Positions 53,284 to 63,048 of a stretch of 64,000 nt of DNA are shown here, piece by piece. Source of the stretch: Nostoc sp. FACHB-110 (GTDB lineage Bacteria > Cyanobacteriota > Cyanobacteriia > Cyanobacteriales > Nostocaceae); NCBI RefSeq assembly GCF_014697425.1, contig NZ_JACJRU010000002.1:186001-250000 (forward strand). The letters are read 5' to 3'. Positions within the stretch are counted from its first letter, which is position 1, and each line of letters starts with the position of its first letter. The translations under genes were made by a program, and so were the position numbers. The notes beneath the pieces were generated by a model. That model was not told the DNA's origin. It saw nothing but the letters and a program-made list of their open reading frames with translations, and did no database searches.

Positions 53284-56200
53284 TTATTTAACAATTAATC
53301 CAGGCTCTAACTGACTTAGACAGTTGTTTAATTGCTCCGCTAAAATCTGCACATGAGGTTGAATCAGCATTGTGTAATGATTACCGGGAATTGTATATAT
53401 TGCTAGTGGTTCAGAAGATAATTTACTCCAGCCCCAACTAGGATCATGAGGATAATCAAACCCTTCATTACTCTCGCTAGCTTGCAAGAGAATCATCCGA
53501 TTTGAATATACTTTTGGTGTGTAGTTCCAAACTGCTTGCAAGTTGTTTTGATAAACTTGCAGAAACAGGTAAAAATTATCAAAACTAAAATTAGCAGGAA
53601 TTACATGAGCTAGACGCAACTGCTCAAAAACATAATGCAATTGCTCTTCATAGTGCATTTGTGGAAACTGCTCGGATGATACTGATAAATTTTTACCAGC
53701 AGAACTGGCCAAATCATAGGCAAAATTAGCTAAAATCCGAGAGTTATCTGGCGGCTGCATAATTATATGTTGACTGCAAACAGTCGGTGCGGCATTATCT
53801 AATAAAAATAGTCCCGGTACTTGTTGAACTTGCTGTTGCAGTTGTTGAGCCATTTCAAAAGCAATGATGCTTCCTAGTGACCATCCGCCTAGATAGTATG
53901 GCCCTTGTGACTGTACAGTACGGATAGCGGCAATATAATGAGCCGCCATATCTTCTATTTGGTTATAGGTTTGACATTCGCCAAATAAACTTGGGGCTTG
54001 CAGTCCATAAAAAGGTTGCTCGGAACCTAAGCAACGGGCTAATTCTTTGTAGCAAAAAACATTTCCACCGATAGGATGAATAAAAAATAAAGGTTGTTTA
54101 GAGCCTTGTGGCTGAATTTTCACTAAGGCTGATTCCAGTTCTTTTTGATTAAATTTGCGAGGGAGAAAAGCGGAACTTTTTAATGGTGCAGGGGGCAAAA
54201 ACTCTCCTGCTTGCATTTCTACTATACTGGCTTTGACGGCTTGGATAATATATTCTATATCTTCTTCAGTATGTGCTGTAGATAAATAAAGTGTTCTGCC
54301 TTCCCAAACATAAATGCCTTTTTCTAATAAATAGTAATAGAACAAATTAGAGAGTAAAGAATTATTCTGAAAATTAAATCGGAAAAGAGAACCAAAATTA
54401 ATTACTCGAATTGGTACTTGTTGTTCGGTAAAGAATGTATTTAGTGTATGGGCTAAATTGGCTGTTTTTTGAGTTAATTCTTCTTGAAGTTTTGTCCCGG
54501 AATTTTTAATATGAGTTAAGGCAGCAAAAGCGGCAGCCATCGCTAGAGGATGTTTGAAAAAAGTACCTGCGAATAAGGTATTTTTTGCTTGGGGATAGGA
54601 TTCATCACCGTAGTTCCACATCCCCCCATCTAAGGCATCCATCAAAGCGGCTTTACCCGCGATCGCACCAATTGGTAAACCAGCCGCAATTGCTTTACCA
54701 TAGGTAGTAATATCTGCTTTTATACCCCACAAGCTTTGAATACCACCAGGGTGCATCCGAAAGCCTGTAATGACTTCATCAAAGATTAAGACAATTCCTG
54801 TTGTTTGGGTTAGCTGTCTCAATTTATAAAGAAATTCTTTGGGTTGTAAATCTGGGTGGCTACTTTGTACTGGTTCAACTAAGACGGCGGCTAATTCATG
54901 GGCATGAGCTTGAATTATTTCTAAGGATTCAGGAGTACCATAGTTGAGAATCATCACATTCTCTGCCATATATTGAGGAATCCCTAAAGCCTTCGGTACA
55001 GCAGAGACATTTTCATTAGTATTTATAGCAGCTTTCATCAGAACTTCGTCTAAATTGCCATGATATGAACCAGCAAATAAAGCTATTTTGGTGCGTCCTG
55101 TGGCGGTGCGGGCTAGGCGTATGGCTCCCATCACGGCTTCTGAGCCTGTGTTACATAAAGCGGCTCGTTCTGCACCTGTGAGTTCGCAGATTAATTTGGC
55201 TACTTGGCCAGCCAGGCGCGATTGGGGGCCATGTAATATACCATTTTGAATCTGTTGTTGAATAGCTTCAATCACAAAGGATGGGGAATGACCAAATAAC
55301 AGTGTCCCAAATCCCATTGAGATGTCTACATATTCGTTACCATCCACATCCCAAAGTCTGGCTCCGACTCCACGCTGTCCGTGAATTGGATAAATCATCT
55401 CTTTAATATCAGGAAAAAAGCCGGTAACGGCTCGGCTATTGGCATGATAGGAACGATATTCTTGTGAGAGTCGTTTGGATTCTTGGGTTTTGTGGACAAA
55501 CCGAGTAATTAATCTATCTAAATGAATTTGTTGATGGGGAGTTAATAAATTTGTGGATGCTGGCGGTGTGGGTGGGGAGGGAAAAGTAGGTTGAGGAGGT
55601 TGAGAAGTTAAGTTGGAATTTTGACTATTAGTAGAAATTTGATTAATTTGGAGTGAATTTTTCTCTGGTAATAAGTCTACTAATTTAGACATTACTTGAA
55701 GATGTTGTAAAAGAATCTGCTCAATATGATGATTGACAGGTTGTGCTAATTGCTGATTTGCTGTGGATGGGATTTGCGGTGCAATGCTGGTGAGTTCTAT
55801 TGGCGGTGCTTGTGGGGCGATATATTCGGCGAGAGAAGCAATGGTGAGTGAATCTTGCAAAAAGATGTGAAAAGGAACTTGGATTTTTAATTGTTCTTGA
55901 ATGGCGCGGTTGATTTGTAGTAATAAAAGAGAGTCTACACCCATTTCAATAAAAGGTGTATTTATATTAATTGCTGATAATTTTATCCCCAAAGAATGAC
56001 TAAAAATTTCTTTTAATATTGATAAAGTCTGATTAGTTGGTGTAGGTTGATTGATAAGTGTTGGTTGTGACACGATAATTTCTGGCTCAGGTGATGAGGT
56101 AAAATTGCGATCGCCTAATGGATCAATCCAGTATCTTTGGCGTTCAAAGGGATATGTCGGTAAGGGAATCCGATAAGGTTGTTGATGACGATAAAATTCT

Positions 56201-58791
56201 GACCAATCAATGGCGATTCCTGCTAACCACAGTTGCGCAAGTGTATTGAGCAAAAATGCTCGATCTGATTGTTGGTTTTGTGGATGTCGCAGGGAAGGAA
56301 GGACTATTTGTTCTGTGAGCTTTTGCTTGTTAACTAAGGTAGTTAAAGCCTTGGAAGGGCCGACTTCTAAGAGAATTTGCGCTGGCTGTTGCCGCAATTT
56401 GGCAATTCCTTCGCTAAACCGTACTGTTTGACGCAGATGTTTTACCCAATATTTCGCGTCTGTGGCTTGTGCTGCGGTTATCCAATTACCTGTGACGTTA
56501 GAAATAAAAGGAATTTTGGGCGAATTTAGGTTAATTTTGCTCAGTACCTCCTCAAATGGCTCTAAAATTGCGTCCATCATTTGAGAATGAAACGCATGGG
56601 AGGTATGCAGACGGCGGCAGTCAATGCCTTTAGCTGAGAATTGGTTTTGTAATTCTGTAATTGCTGTTTCTGTTCCCGAAACCACACACAAATTAGGGCT
56701 ATTAATTGCCGCTAAAGAAAGTTGTTCATCCAACAAAGGTTGAATTTCTGCTGCTGATATTGGCACAGCTAACATTGCGCCTGAAGGCAGTGGCTGGATT
56801 AATTTGCCGCGAGTTGCTATTAATATCAGTGCCTCTTCTAAGGAGAAGACACCAGCGATAGTAGCGGCGACATATTCGCCAATGCTATGACCAATCATGG
56901 CACTAGGTTTGATGCCCCAAGACATCCACAACTGCGCTAACGCATATTCAATGACAAATAATGCTGGCTGGGTGATGTAGGTTTGCTGTAGTTGTAAAGT
57001 TGCTGTTTCTTGCTGTTGTGGTTGCGGGTAGATGACATTGCGTAAATCTAGCTCTAGCAAAGGTTTGAGTAATTCACAGCAGTAGTCTACTTGTTCTCGG
57101 AAGATTGGCTCAGTTTGGTATAGTTCTTTACCCATATCTACATACTGAGTACCTTGCCCGGGAAACATAAACCCAATTTGTCGAGTAGATTGTGCGTGAT
57201 AACGAGTTAAAACTCGTGGCGATGCTTTTACTTGTAACACTTGCACTGCATCGTCTAGGGTTTGGCAAACTACGGCGCGGCGATGGTCAAAAGTTCGTCT
57301 ACCCACGCTCAAGGTATAAGCAACATCAGCTATATTCAGTTCGGGATTTTGCTGTAAATGTTGAATTAAATTGGTGGTGGCAGTTTCTAAAGCTGTACTA
57401 GTTTTGGCAGAGAGTAATAATAACTCAAATCTCCCTTGCTCCCCTGCTCCCCTACTCGATGGCAGTTGTTCCTGGGGGAACTCTTCTAAAATCACATGAG
57501 CATTAGTACCACCAATACCAAAGGAACTGACTCCGGCATAGCGGGGTGTTGTATCAGACTGCCATTGTGATAACTGGCTATTGACGTAGAAGGGGCTATT
57601 GGCAAAGTCAATTTTGGAGTTAGGTTGTTGGAAATGCAGACTAGGAGGGATTTGTTTGTGCTTTAGGGCTAAAACGGTTTTGATTAAACCTGTGACACCT
57701 GCGGCTGTATCTAGGTGTCCGACGTTGGTTTTGACTGAACCAATGGCACAGTAAGATTTTTTATTTGTCTTGGTGCGAAAAGCTTGTGTGAGTGCGGCAA
57801 TTTCTATAGGATCGCCGAGAACTGTGCCTGTACCATGAGCTTCTAGATAACTTATTTTCTCTGGTGATATTCTGGCAACAGCCAGTGCTTCGGCTATGAC
57901 TTTGGCTTGACCTGTGATGCTGGGTGCAGTGTAGCCAATTTTTGCTGAACCATCGTTATTAATAGCGGAGGCTTTGACTATAGCGTGAATAGTATCATGA
58001 TCGGCGATCGCATCTTCTAAGCGTTTGAGAACTACAAGACCCACACCGTTACCGCTAACTGTTCCTTGGGCTTGGGCATCAAAAGCCCGGCAGTGTCCAT
58101 CAGGAGATAAAATACTGCCTTCTTGATAAGCATAACCAGTTTTGTGTGGTACGGAGATGGAAACTCCACCTGCCAAGGCTATATCACTTTCGCCGTTGAG
58201 TAAGCTTTGGCAAGCGAAATGCACCGCAACTAAGGATGTAGAGCAGGAGGTTTGCACATTCACACTCGGCCCTTGCAAGTTTAGTTTATAAGAAATTAAG
58301 GTAGGGAGAAAATCTTGACTGTTGGCGATCGCAATTTGTTTACCACCTACTGATTGTATCAGCTGGCGGTTTGTATAGAGATTAGACAAAAAATAACTAC
58401 TCATACTTGCGCCAGCAAAAACCCCAATTCGGCCTGAATAAGTTTCACTGTCGTAACCAGCATTTTCTAGGGCATTCCAGGCACACTCTAGCAAAAAACG
58501 GTGTTGCGGGTCAGTAATTTCAGCTTCTCTGGGATGAAAGTTAAAAAACGAGGCATCAAATAAATCTATATCAGTTAATATACCGCCAGCTTTAACATAA
58601 TTAGGTTGATTTAATAAATTTGGTTCTACGCCAGCATTAATTAACTCTGCATCAGAAAAAACAGCTATTGACTCTATACCATCTCGGAGATTTTGCCAAA
58701 ATTCATCAATATTTTTCGCACCAGGAAAACAACCTGCCATGCCAATTATGGCTATTGCATCGAGGTAATCAGATGGGGGGGAGTTATTCAT
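53284..58791 (-). CDS. Type I PKS: KS-AT-ACP-aminotransferase-TE
   Basis: 1835 residues. KS about 10-435, catalytic Cys183 (TSCSTS), His in EAHGTGT and NVGHLD. AT about 535-860, Ser636 (GHSIGEY) and HAFHS, which marks malonyl-CoA. ACP Ser954 (MGVDSLLL). Class III aminotransferase about 1090-1500, PLP Lys1366 (YGKAIAAG). Thioesterase about 1575-1825, Ser1638 (GGWSLGS) and C-terminal NHYTML His. No KR, DH or ER, so the beta-keto intermediate is transaminated directly and the chain is released by the TE. The AMT resembles those of MycA and McyE, but here it ends the line. It starts 27 bp after the NRPS gene. Confidence 0.93.
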   Translation of the reverse strand: MNNSPPSDYLDAIAIIGMAGCFPGAKNIDEFWQNLRDGIESIAVFSDAELINAGVEPNLLNQPNYVKAGGILTDIDLFDASFFNFHPREAEITDPQHRFLLECAWNALENAGYDSETYSGRIGVFAGASMSSYFLSNLYTNRQLIQSVGGKQIAIANSQDFLPTLISYKLNLQGPSVNVQTSCSTSLVAVHFACQSLLNGESDIALAGGVSISVPHKTGYAYQEGSILSPDGHCRAFDAQAQGTVSGNGVGLVVLKRLEDAIADHDTIHAIVKASAINNDGSAKIGYTAPSITGQAKVIAEALAVARISPEKISYLEAHGTGTVLGDPIEIAALTQAFRTKTNKKSYCAIGSVKTNVGHLDTAAGVTGLIKTVLALKHKQIPPSLHFQQPNSKIDFANSPFYVNSQLSQWQSDTTPRYAGVSSFGIGGTNAHVILEEFPQEQLPSSRGAGEQGRFELLLLSAKTSTALETATTNLIQHLQQNPELNIADVAYTLSVGRRTFDHRRAVVCQTLDDAVQVLQVKASPRVLTRYHAQSTRQIGFMFPGQGTQYVDMGKELYQTEPIFREQVDYCCELLKPLLELDLRNVIYPQPQQQETATLQLQQTYITQPALFVIEYALAQLWMSWGIKPSAMIGHSIGEYVAATIAGVFSLEEALILIATRGKLIQPLPSGAMLAVPISAAEIQPLLDEQLSLAAINSPNLCVVSGTETAITELQNQFSAKGIDCRRLHTSHAFHSQMMDAILEPFEEVLSKINLNSPKIPFISNVTGNWITAAQATDAKYWVKHLRQTVRFSEGIAKLRQQPAQILLEVGPSKALTTLVNKQKLTEQIVLPSLRHPQNQQSDRAFLLNTLAQLWLAGIAIDWSEFYRHQQPYRIPLPTYPFERQRYWIDPLGDRNFTSSPEPEIIVSQPTLINQPTPTNQTLSILKEIFSHSLGIKLSAININTPFIEMGVDSLLLLQINRAIQEQLKIQVPFHIFLQDSLTIASLAEYIAPQAPPIELTSIAPQIPSTANQQLAQPVNHHIEQILLQHLQVMSKLVDLLPEKNSLQINQISTNSQNSNLTSQPPQPTFPSPPTPPASTNLLTPHQQIHLDRLITRFVHKTQESKRLSQEYRSYHANSRAVTGFFPDIKEMIYPIHGQRGVGARLWDVDGNEYVDISMGFGTLLFGHSPSFVIEAIQQQIQNGILHGPQSRLAGQVAKLICELTGAERAALCNTGSEAVMGAIRLARTATGRTKIALFAGSYHGNLDEVLMKAAINTNENVSAVPKALGIPQYMAENVMILNYGTPESLEIIQAHAHELAAVLVEPVQSSHPDLQPKEFLYKLRQLTQTTGIVLIFDEVITGFRMHPGGIQSLWGIKADITTYGKAIAAGLPIGAIAGKAALMDALDGGMWNYGDESYPQAKNTLFAGTFFKHPLAMAAAFAALTHIKNSGTKLQEELTQKTANLAHTLNTFFTEQQVPIRVINFGSLFRFNFQNNSLLSNLFYYYLLEKGIYVWEGRTLYLSTAHTEEDIEYIIQAVKASIVEMQAGEFLPPAPLKSSAFLPRKFNQKELESALVKIQPQGSKQPLFFIHPIGGNVFCYKELARCLGSEQPFYGLQAPSLFGECQTYNQIEDMAAHYIAAIRTVQSQGPYYLGGWSLGSIIAFEMAQQLQQQVQQVPGLFLLDNAAPTVCSQHIIMQPPDNSRILANFAYDLASSAGKNLSVSSEQFPQMHYEEQLHYVFEQLRLAHVIPANFSFDNFYLFLQVYQNNLQAVWNYTPKVYSNRMILLQASESNEGFDYPHDPSWGWSKLSSEPLAIYTIPGNHYTMLIQPHVQILAEQLNNCLSQLEPGLIVK

Positions 58792-58818
58792 AGTTTGAAA
58801 TTGCTGAGTGATGCGTTA

Positions 58819-61800
58819 TTAATTATTTGTTGCTCTATGTTCTTGCCTAAGTTGTCGGCGTTGTTGGCGAGATTCTCGTTGATTTTCATTGATTCCGTAA
58901 TTTGGTAAATCAGATTTATTATCTGATTTTTGAGTGAGATATTTAGCAAATTTACTAATAGTTGGATACTGAAATAAGTCTAGCATTGATATCTCTCTAT
59001 TTAATGCTGTTTGCAGTTTATTGTGAACCTGAACCATGAGTAAAGAATGACCGCCAATATCAAAGAAATTATGATGAATCCCAACTTTTTCGATATGCAA
59101 TAATTCTTGCCAGATATTGGTAATAATTTGCTCTAGTTCAGATGCGGGAGCAACGTAGGTTTGGGTTAAATCCAGTTGTCCTTGTTCTGGTAAGGCTCGA
59201 TAATCTACTTTACCGTTAGGTGTTAATGGCAAAGCATCTAATTTTATCAAAGCCGGAGGAACCATATAATCTGGTAGTTTTTCTAATAAATAATGGCGCA
59301 GTTGACTAATAGAAATATCTGATTTTTCATTAACCACAAAATACGCCACTAAATGCTTTTGTTTATCTACGTCTTCACGGGCAATTACGACAACTTCTTT
59401 TATTTCTGGATGTTGCTCTAATACTGCGGCTATTTCTCCTAGTTCAATTCTAAAACCACGAATCTTCACTTGGTTGTCGATACGTCCGAGAAATTCGAGA
59501 GTCCCGTCTGGACGATAACGGGCTAAATCACCTGTTCGATAAAGGCGTTCTCCAGGTTTGTGAGTGAAGGGGTGAGGAATAAATTTTTGGGCAGTTAATT
59601 CTGGTTGATTTAAGTAACCACGAGCCAGTCCTAAACCAGCTATATATAATTCACCAACTACACCAATAGGAACAGGTTGCCAATGTTTATCTAATACATA
59701 ATGTTGGGTATTAGCAATGGGTTGACCAATCGGAATTGACCCAGAATCGCGGGGATTATTTGGTACTTGATAAATACAACAACCCACTACGGTTTCTGTA
59801 GGGCCATATTCGTTAATTAGTATCGTTTCGGGAGCAAAATCTTGCCAAAAAGTTAATTTTTCTGCTAACAAGTTTTCGCCACCGATAATAAAAGCTTTTG
59901 TCCGACCAACTATTTCTGTTGGTGATAGTTGTCCTTTAAGTAAATCTAAATGTGCAGGGGTAATTTTGACTAGGCTTAAATTATGACTGCGACGTAAAGC
60001 CAAAGCGAGTGCATCAATTCCTTGATTTTCTGGTAAAAGTTCTACTGGAGTACCTACGAGTAAAGGCGAAAACAAACTCGTAACTGTCAAGTCAAAGCCT
60101 AAAGGAGAGTGGACTATTGTACCTGTTCCTTGCTCAACATTGTAGGCTTGGGTACACCAACTTAGATAATTAACTAGTCCTTGATGAGTAATTAAGGTTC
60201 CTTTGGGTTGACCTGTGGAACCGGAAGTATAAATAACGTAGGCGAGGTTTTGAGAGTTTGTCTGAGTCAGGAGATTTTTGGTGGTTTCTTGGGCGATAAC
60301 TGACCAGTCTCTATCAATACAAAGCAGTTGTACTTTATCTGTAGCTAAACCATTGGCTAGATGTTGCTGTGTGATAACTAAAGGTGTTTGAGTATCAGCA
60401 ATAATATAAGTTTGACGTTCTGCGGGATAAGCAGGGTCTAAAGGTACGTAAGCTGCGCCGGCTTTGAGGATAGCTAATAAACCAATGACCATCCATAAAG
60501 AACGCTCTAGACAAATTCCTACTAATACATCGGGCCCTATACCTAATTTTTGCAGGTAATGAGCTAATTGATTAGCACGGCTATTTAATTGTTGATAAGT
60601 TAGTTTTTGGTCTTGAAAGACAACAGCAATATTATCGGGTGTGGAATGACACTGTTGTTCAAACCAGTGATGAATGCACTCGTATTGCAGTTGTGTGGTT
60701 TGAGTATTGTTGAAGTCAACTAAAATTTGCTGACGTTCTTGGTTGCTGAGAATATTTAATTGTGAGATGGTTGCTGTAGGGTTTGCAATAGCACTAATTA
60801 ATAATGTGTAGTATTGATTGGCTAACCGTTGAATATCTGCGCTAGCAAAGAGATGAGCATCGTAATGAAATTCTGCGTTGATGCTTTGGTTGGGGGTACA
60901 ATCGCAAATTAGTTTAACTTTAAATCGGTCAACGCAAGCAGATTTTTGATAAATCGCAAATTTGATATCACTAGCTTGATACTGATGAGTAGCTTCTGTA
61001 AATTCAAAACAGAAGGGAAAAAATAAATTTTCTGTAATTTGTTCCCAAGCAAAACTCTCTTGCCATTCGGTTAATTCGGTTGTAGAGTTGCTCAGTTTAT
61101 TTAAGATATCACTGAAGCGATCGCTTTGGTTAACGTCGCGACTCAAAGGCAAATATTTAGCCAATAAACCGATTGCTGATTTGAGTTCTTCATAATTACG
61201 ACCATCGCAACCTAGCCCAATAATTGGCTTTGCTTCGTCGGTCAGCCGCCACAATAAAATTAACCAACAAGTTAGTAAAAATACACTTAGAGAACATTGA
61301 TAATTTTGAACAATCTCCGCGATTTTATTAATTAGCTCACTAGCAATTGACAACTTAAAATATTCAGGTTTAAATTCTGATTCTGGAGAAATTGGAGATT
61401 CAAAAGCTAATTTACAACTCTCCAGATGAGAAATATCTAGTTGTTGCCAATTCTTTCTGTTAGCCAGTGTCTCTTCTGATGTTAATAGTTCATTTTGCCA
61501 AGCAGCAATATCAGCATATTGTAAATGTGCATCAGCTAATTTATCACCACTATAACAACTGCTAATTTCAGCAACTAAGTTATTTAACGATGCAGCATCA
61601 GCACACATAGCAGGGAGATTTATCAGGAGAATGTGCTTTTCATCTGATAGCTTAATCAAAGTTGTCTGTAATAAAGAATTTTGTTCCCAGTTGATATTCT
61701 GCCAAGGAAATTCTTGCAAAAGATTCTCAATATTTGCTGCTAAAAAATTGCTTTCATCCCAAGCTAAAGAAACATGATCTTCGACAACTTGAACGGGAAT

Positions 61801-62007
61801 TTTTAAACCTCTGGCTTGATGAAAACTAGTGCGGAGTATTTCATGCCTGTCAAGCACTTTTTGTAAAGCGGCTTTTAAAATATTCACTTGTAAATTCCCT
61901 TCAAGGAGAATGGCACATTTAGTTAAGTAAACTGAGCTATTTTGTTGTAACATCCATAGCCGCTTTTGTTGGGGAGAAAGTTGAAATCCTTGTATTTGTT
62001 GAGGCAT
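58819..62007 (-). CDS. NRPS module C*-A-PCP, Asn-like code
   Basis: 1062 residues. Condensation-type domain 1-430 whose HHxxxDG site reads PAMCADA (132-138, Asp137 kept, both His lost), so ordinary condensation is doubtful. Adenylation domain about 430-935 with A3 YTSGSTGQPKG, NEYGPTE, RTGDLARY and A10 NGKVDYRAL. Binding-pocket residues read by eye as DLTKIGEVGK, closest to the Asn code (DLTKLGEVGK). PCP Ser988 in DIGGHSLL. The polar tail may be a docking segment to the PKS. Probably loads Asn (or Asp) as the last amino acid, with the neighbouring TauD enzyme hydroxylating it. Confidence 0.9.
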   Translation of the reverse strand: MPQQIQGFQLSPQQKRLWMLQQNSSVYLTKCAILLEGNLQVNILKAALQKVLDRHEILRTSFHQARGLKIPVQVVEDHVSLAWDESNFLAANIENLLQEFPWQNINWEQNSLLQTTLIKLSDEKHILLINLPAMCADAASLNNLVAEISSCYSGDKLADAHLQYADIAAWQNELLTSEETLANRKNWQQLDISHLESCKLAFESPISPESEFKPEYFKLSIASELINKIAEIVQNYQCSLSVFLLTCWLILLWRLTDEAKPIIGLGCDGRNYEELKSAIGLLAKYLPLSRDVNQSDRFSDILNKLSNSTTELTEWQESFAWEQITENLFFPFCFEFTEATHQYQASDIKFAIYQKSACVDRFKVKLICDCTPNQSINAEFHYDAHLFASADIQRLANQYYTLLISAIANPTATISQLNILSNQERQQILVDFNNTQTTQLQYECIHHWFEQQCHSTPDNIAVVFQDQKLTYQQLNSRANQLAHYLQKLGIGPDVLVGICLERSLWMVIGLLAILKAGAAYVPLDPAYPAERQTYIIADTQTPLVITQQHLANGLATDKVQLLCIDRDWSVIAQETTKNLLTQTNSQNLAYVIYTSGSTGQPKGTLITHQGLVNYLSWCTQAYNVEQGTGTIVHSPLGFDLTVTSLFSPLLVGTPVELLPENQGIDALALALRRSHNLSLVKITPAHLDLLKGQLSPTEIVGRTKAFIIGGENLLAEKLTFWQDFAPETILINEYGPTETVVGCCIYQVPNNPRDSGSIPIGQPIANTQHYVLDKHWQPVPIGVVGELYIAGLGLARGYLNQPELTAQKFIPHPFTHKPGERLYRTGDLARYRPDGTLEFLGRIDNQVKIRGFRIELGEIAAVLEQHPEIKEVVVIAREDVDKQKHLVAYFVVNEKSDISISQLRHYLLEKLPDYMVPPALIKLDALPLTPNGKVDYRALPEQGQLDLTQTYVAPASELEQIITNIWQELLHIEKVGIHHNFFDIGGHSLLMVQVHNKLQTALNREISMLDLFQYPTISKFAKYLTQKSDNKSDLPNYGINENQRESRQQRRQLRQEHRATNN

Positions 62008-62022
62008 TTTTATTTATTACCT

Positions 62023-63048
62023 TTAATTATTAATATCTGCAAAGCTTGTCATTTCGCCCATAGCTACTAATAACTTTCTTTCACCAATAAAGGAATTACG
62101 TGCATGAGCCGTCAACAAGTTATCTAGGAGTAACACATCTCCTTGCTGCCAGGGGAAGCTTACTTCTAATTCTTGATAAAGTTCACAAATTTCTGCCATG
62201 ATTGCATCTTCAATGACAGTACCATCACCGTAATAGCAATTACGGGGTAAATCTGATGCTGCAAATGAAGAAAACAGTGATTCTCTAGTTTGCTTATCTA
62301 AACAAGCCGGATGCCAATGTTGAGCCTGATTAAACCAAGTCAGTTCCCCTGTTTGCGGATGTTTTGCTATTGCTGGACGAATAGAAAAAGTTCTTAAACT
62401 GCCATCTGGCTTCCAGGTAAAATTTACAAAATTTTGTTGACAAATTGCTTCAACTTCTGCTTTATTTTCACTTTGAAAAACTGTTTGCCAGTTTAGCCCT
62501 AAACCGTTACCATAATTACGGACATACATCACTTGTTTTTCAATAAATGTTTCCCTAATTTGGGGATTTAGGCGTTGAAAAACTTGGCGACTATCAACTA
62601 TCGGGGTTTCGCCTCCTTGTTGGGCTGGTTGACGACAACCAAATAAAATCTTTTTAGGCCAGCGATGATTAAAAGAGTTTTCATTGTGCCATAATAACTT
62701 GCGATCGCTAGGATAAAAAACTGGTGTATAAACATTCCCGCTCACGCTATTCCGGGGATGTTCGCCATTTTCGTGAAAAAGTTCTGAGCAAATTGCTAAA
62801 CTAAAACGTTCAAATTCTGCAGCACTAGTAATATTAAAGCCTCGAAATAGTATAGCTCCATTGAGCAGTAATTTTTCTTCAATTAATTGACGATTAGCCT
62901 CAACCCAATCAGTAATATCAATATCATTAATATAGGGACTAATGACTAGCGGTAGTGTATTATTTTTGCTGAGATATTCTAGTTTAATTAATTCATTGTG
63001 GGCTAATTGTACTGTTTGGCGTTTAATAACTTTATCTAATTTCTTCAT
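62023..63048 (-). CDS. TauD/SyrP-like non-heme iron hydroxylase
   Basis: 341 residues, 2-oxoglutarate-dependent fold. Iron ligands: His121 and Glu123 in WHNENSF and distal His315 in LLTAHARNSF; a later Arg-type segment binds 2-oxoglutarate. It resembles SyrP and other enzymes that beta-hydroxylate Asp or Asn on NRPS carriers. Here it lies between an NRPS that ends in a C domain and a C*-A-PCP module with an Asn-like code, so hydroxylation of that residue is the natural guess. Overlaps the upstream gene by 4 bp and precedes the NRPS by 15 bp. Confidence 0.85.
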   Translation of the reverse strand: MKKLDKVIKRQTVQLAHNELIKLEYLSKNNTLPLVISPYINDIDITDWVEANRQLIEEKLLLNGAILFRGFNITSAAEFERFSLAICSELFHENGEHPRNSVSGNVYTPVFYPSDRKLLWHNENSFNHRWPKKILFGCRQPAQQGGETPIVDSRQVFQRLNPQIRETFIEKQVMYVRNYGNGLGLNWQTVFQSENKAEVEAICQQNFVNFTWKPDGSLRTFSIRPAIAKHPQTGELTWFNQAQHWHPACLDKQTRESLFSSFAASDLPRNCYYGDGTVIEDAIMAEICELYQELEVSFPWQQGDVLLLDNLLTAHARNSFIGERKLLVAMGEMTSFADINN

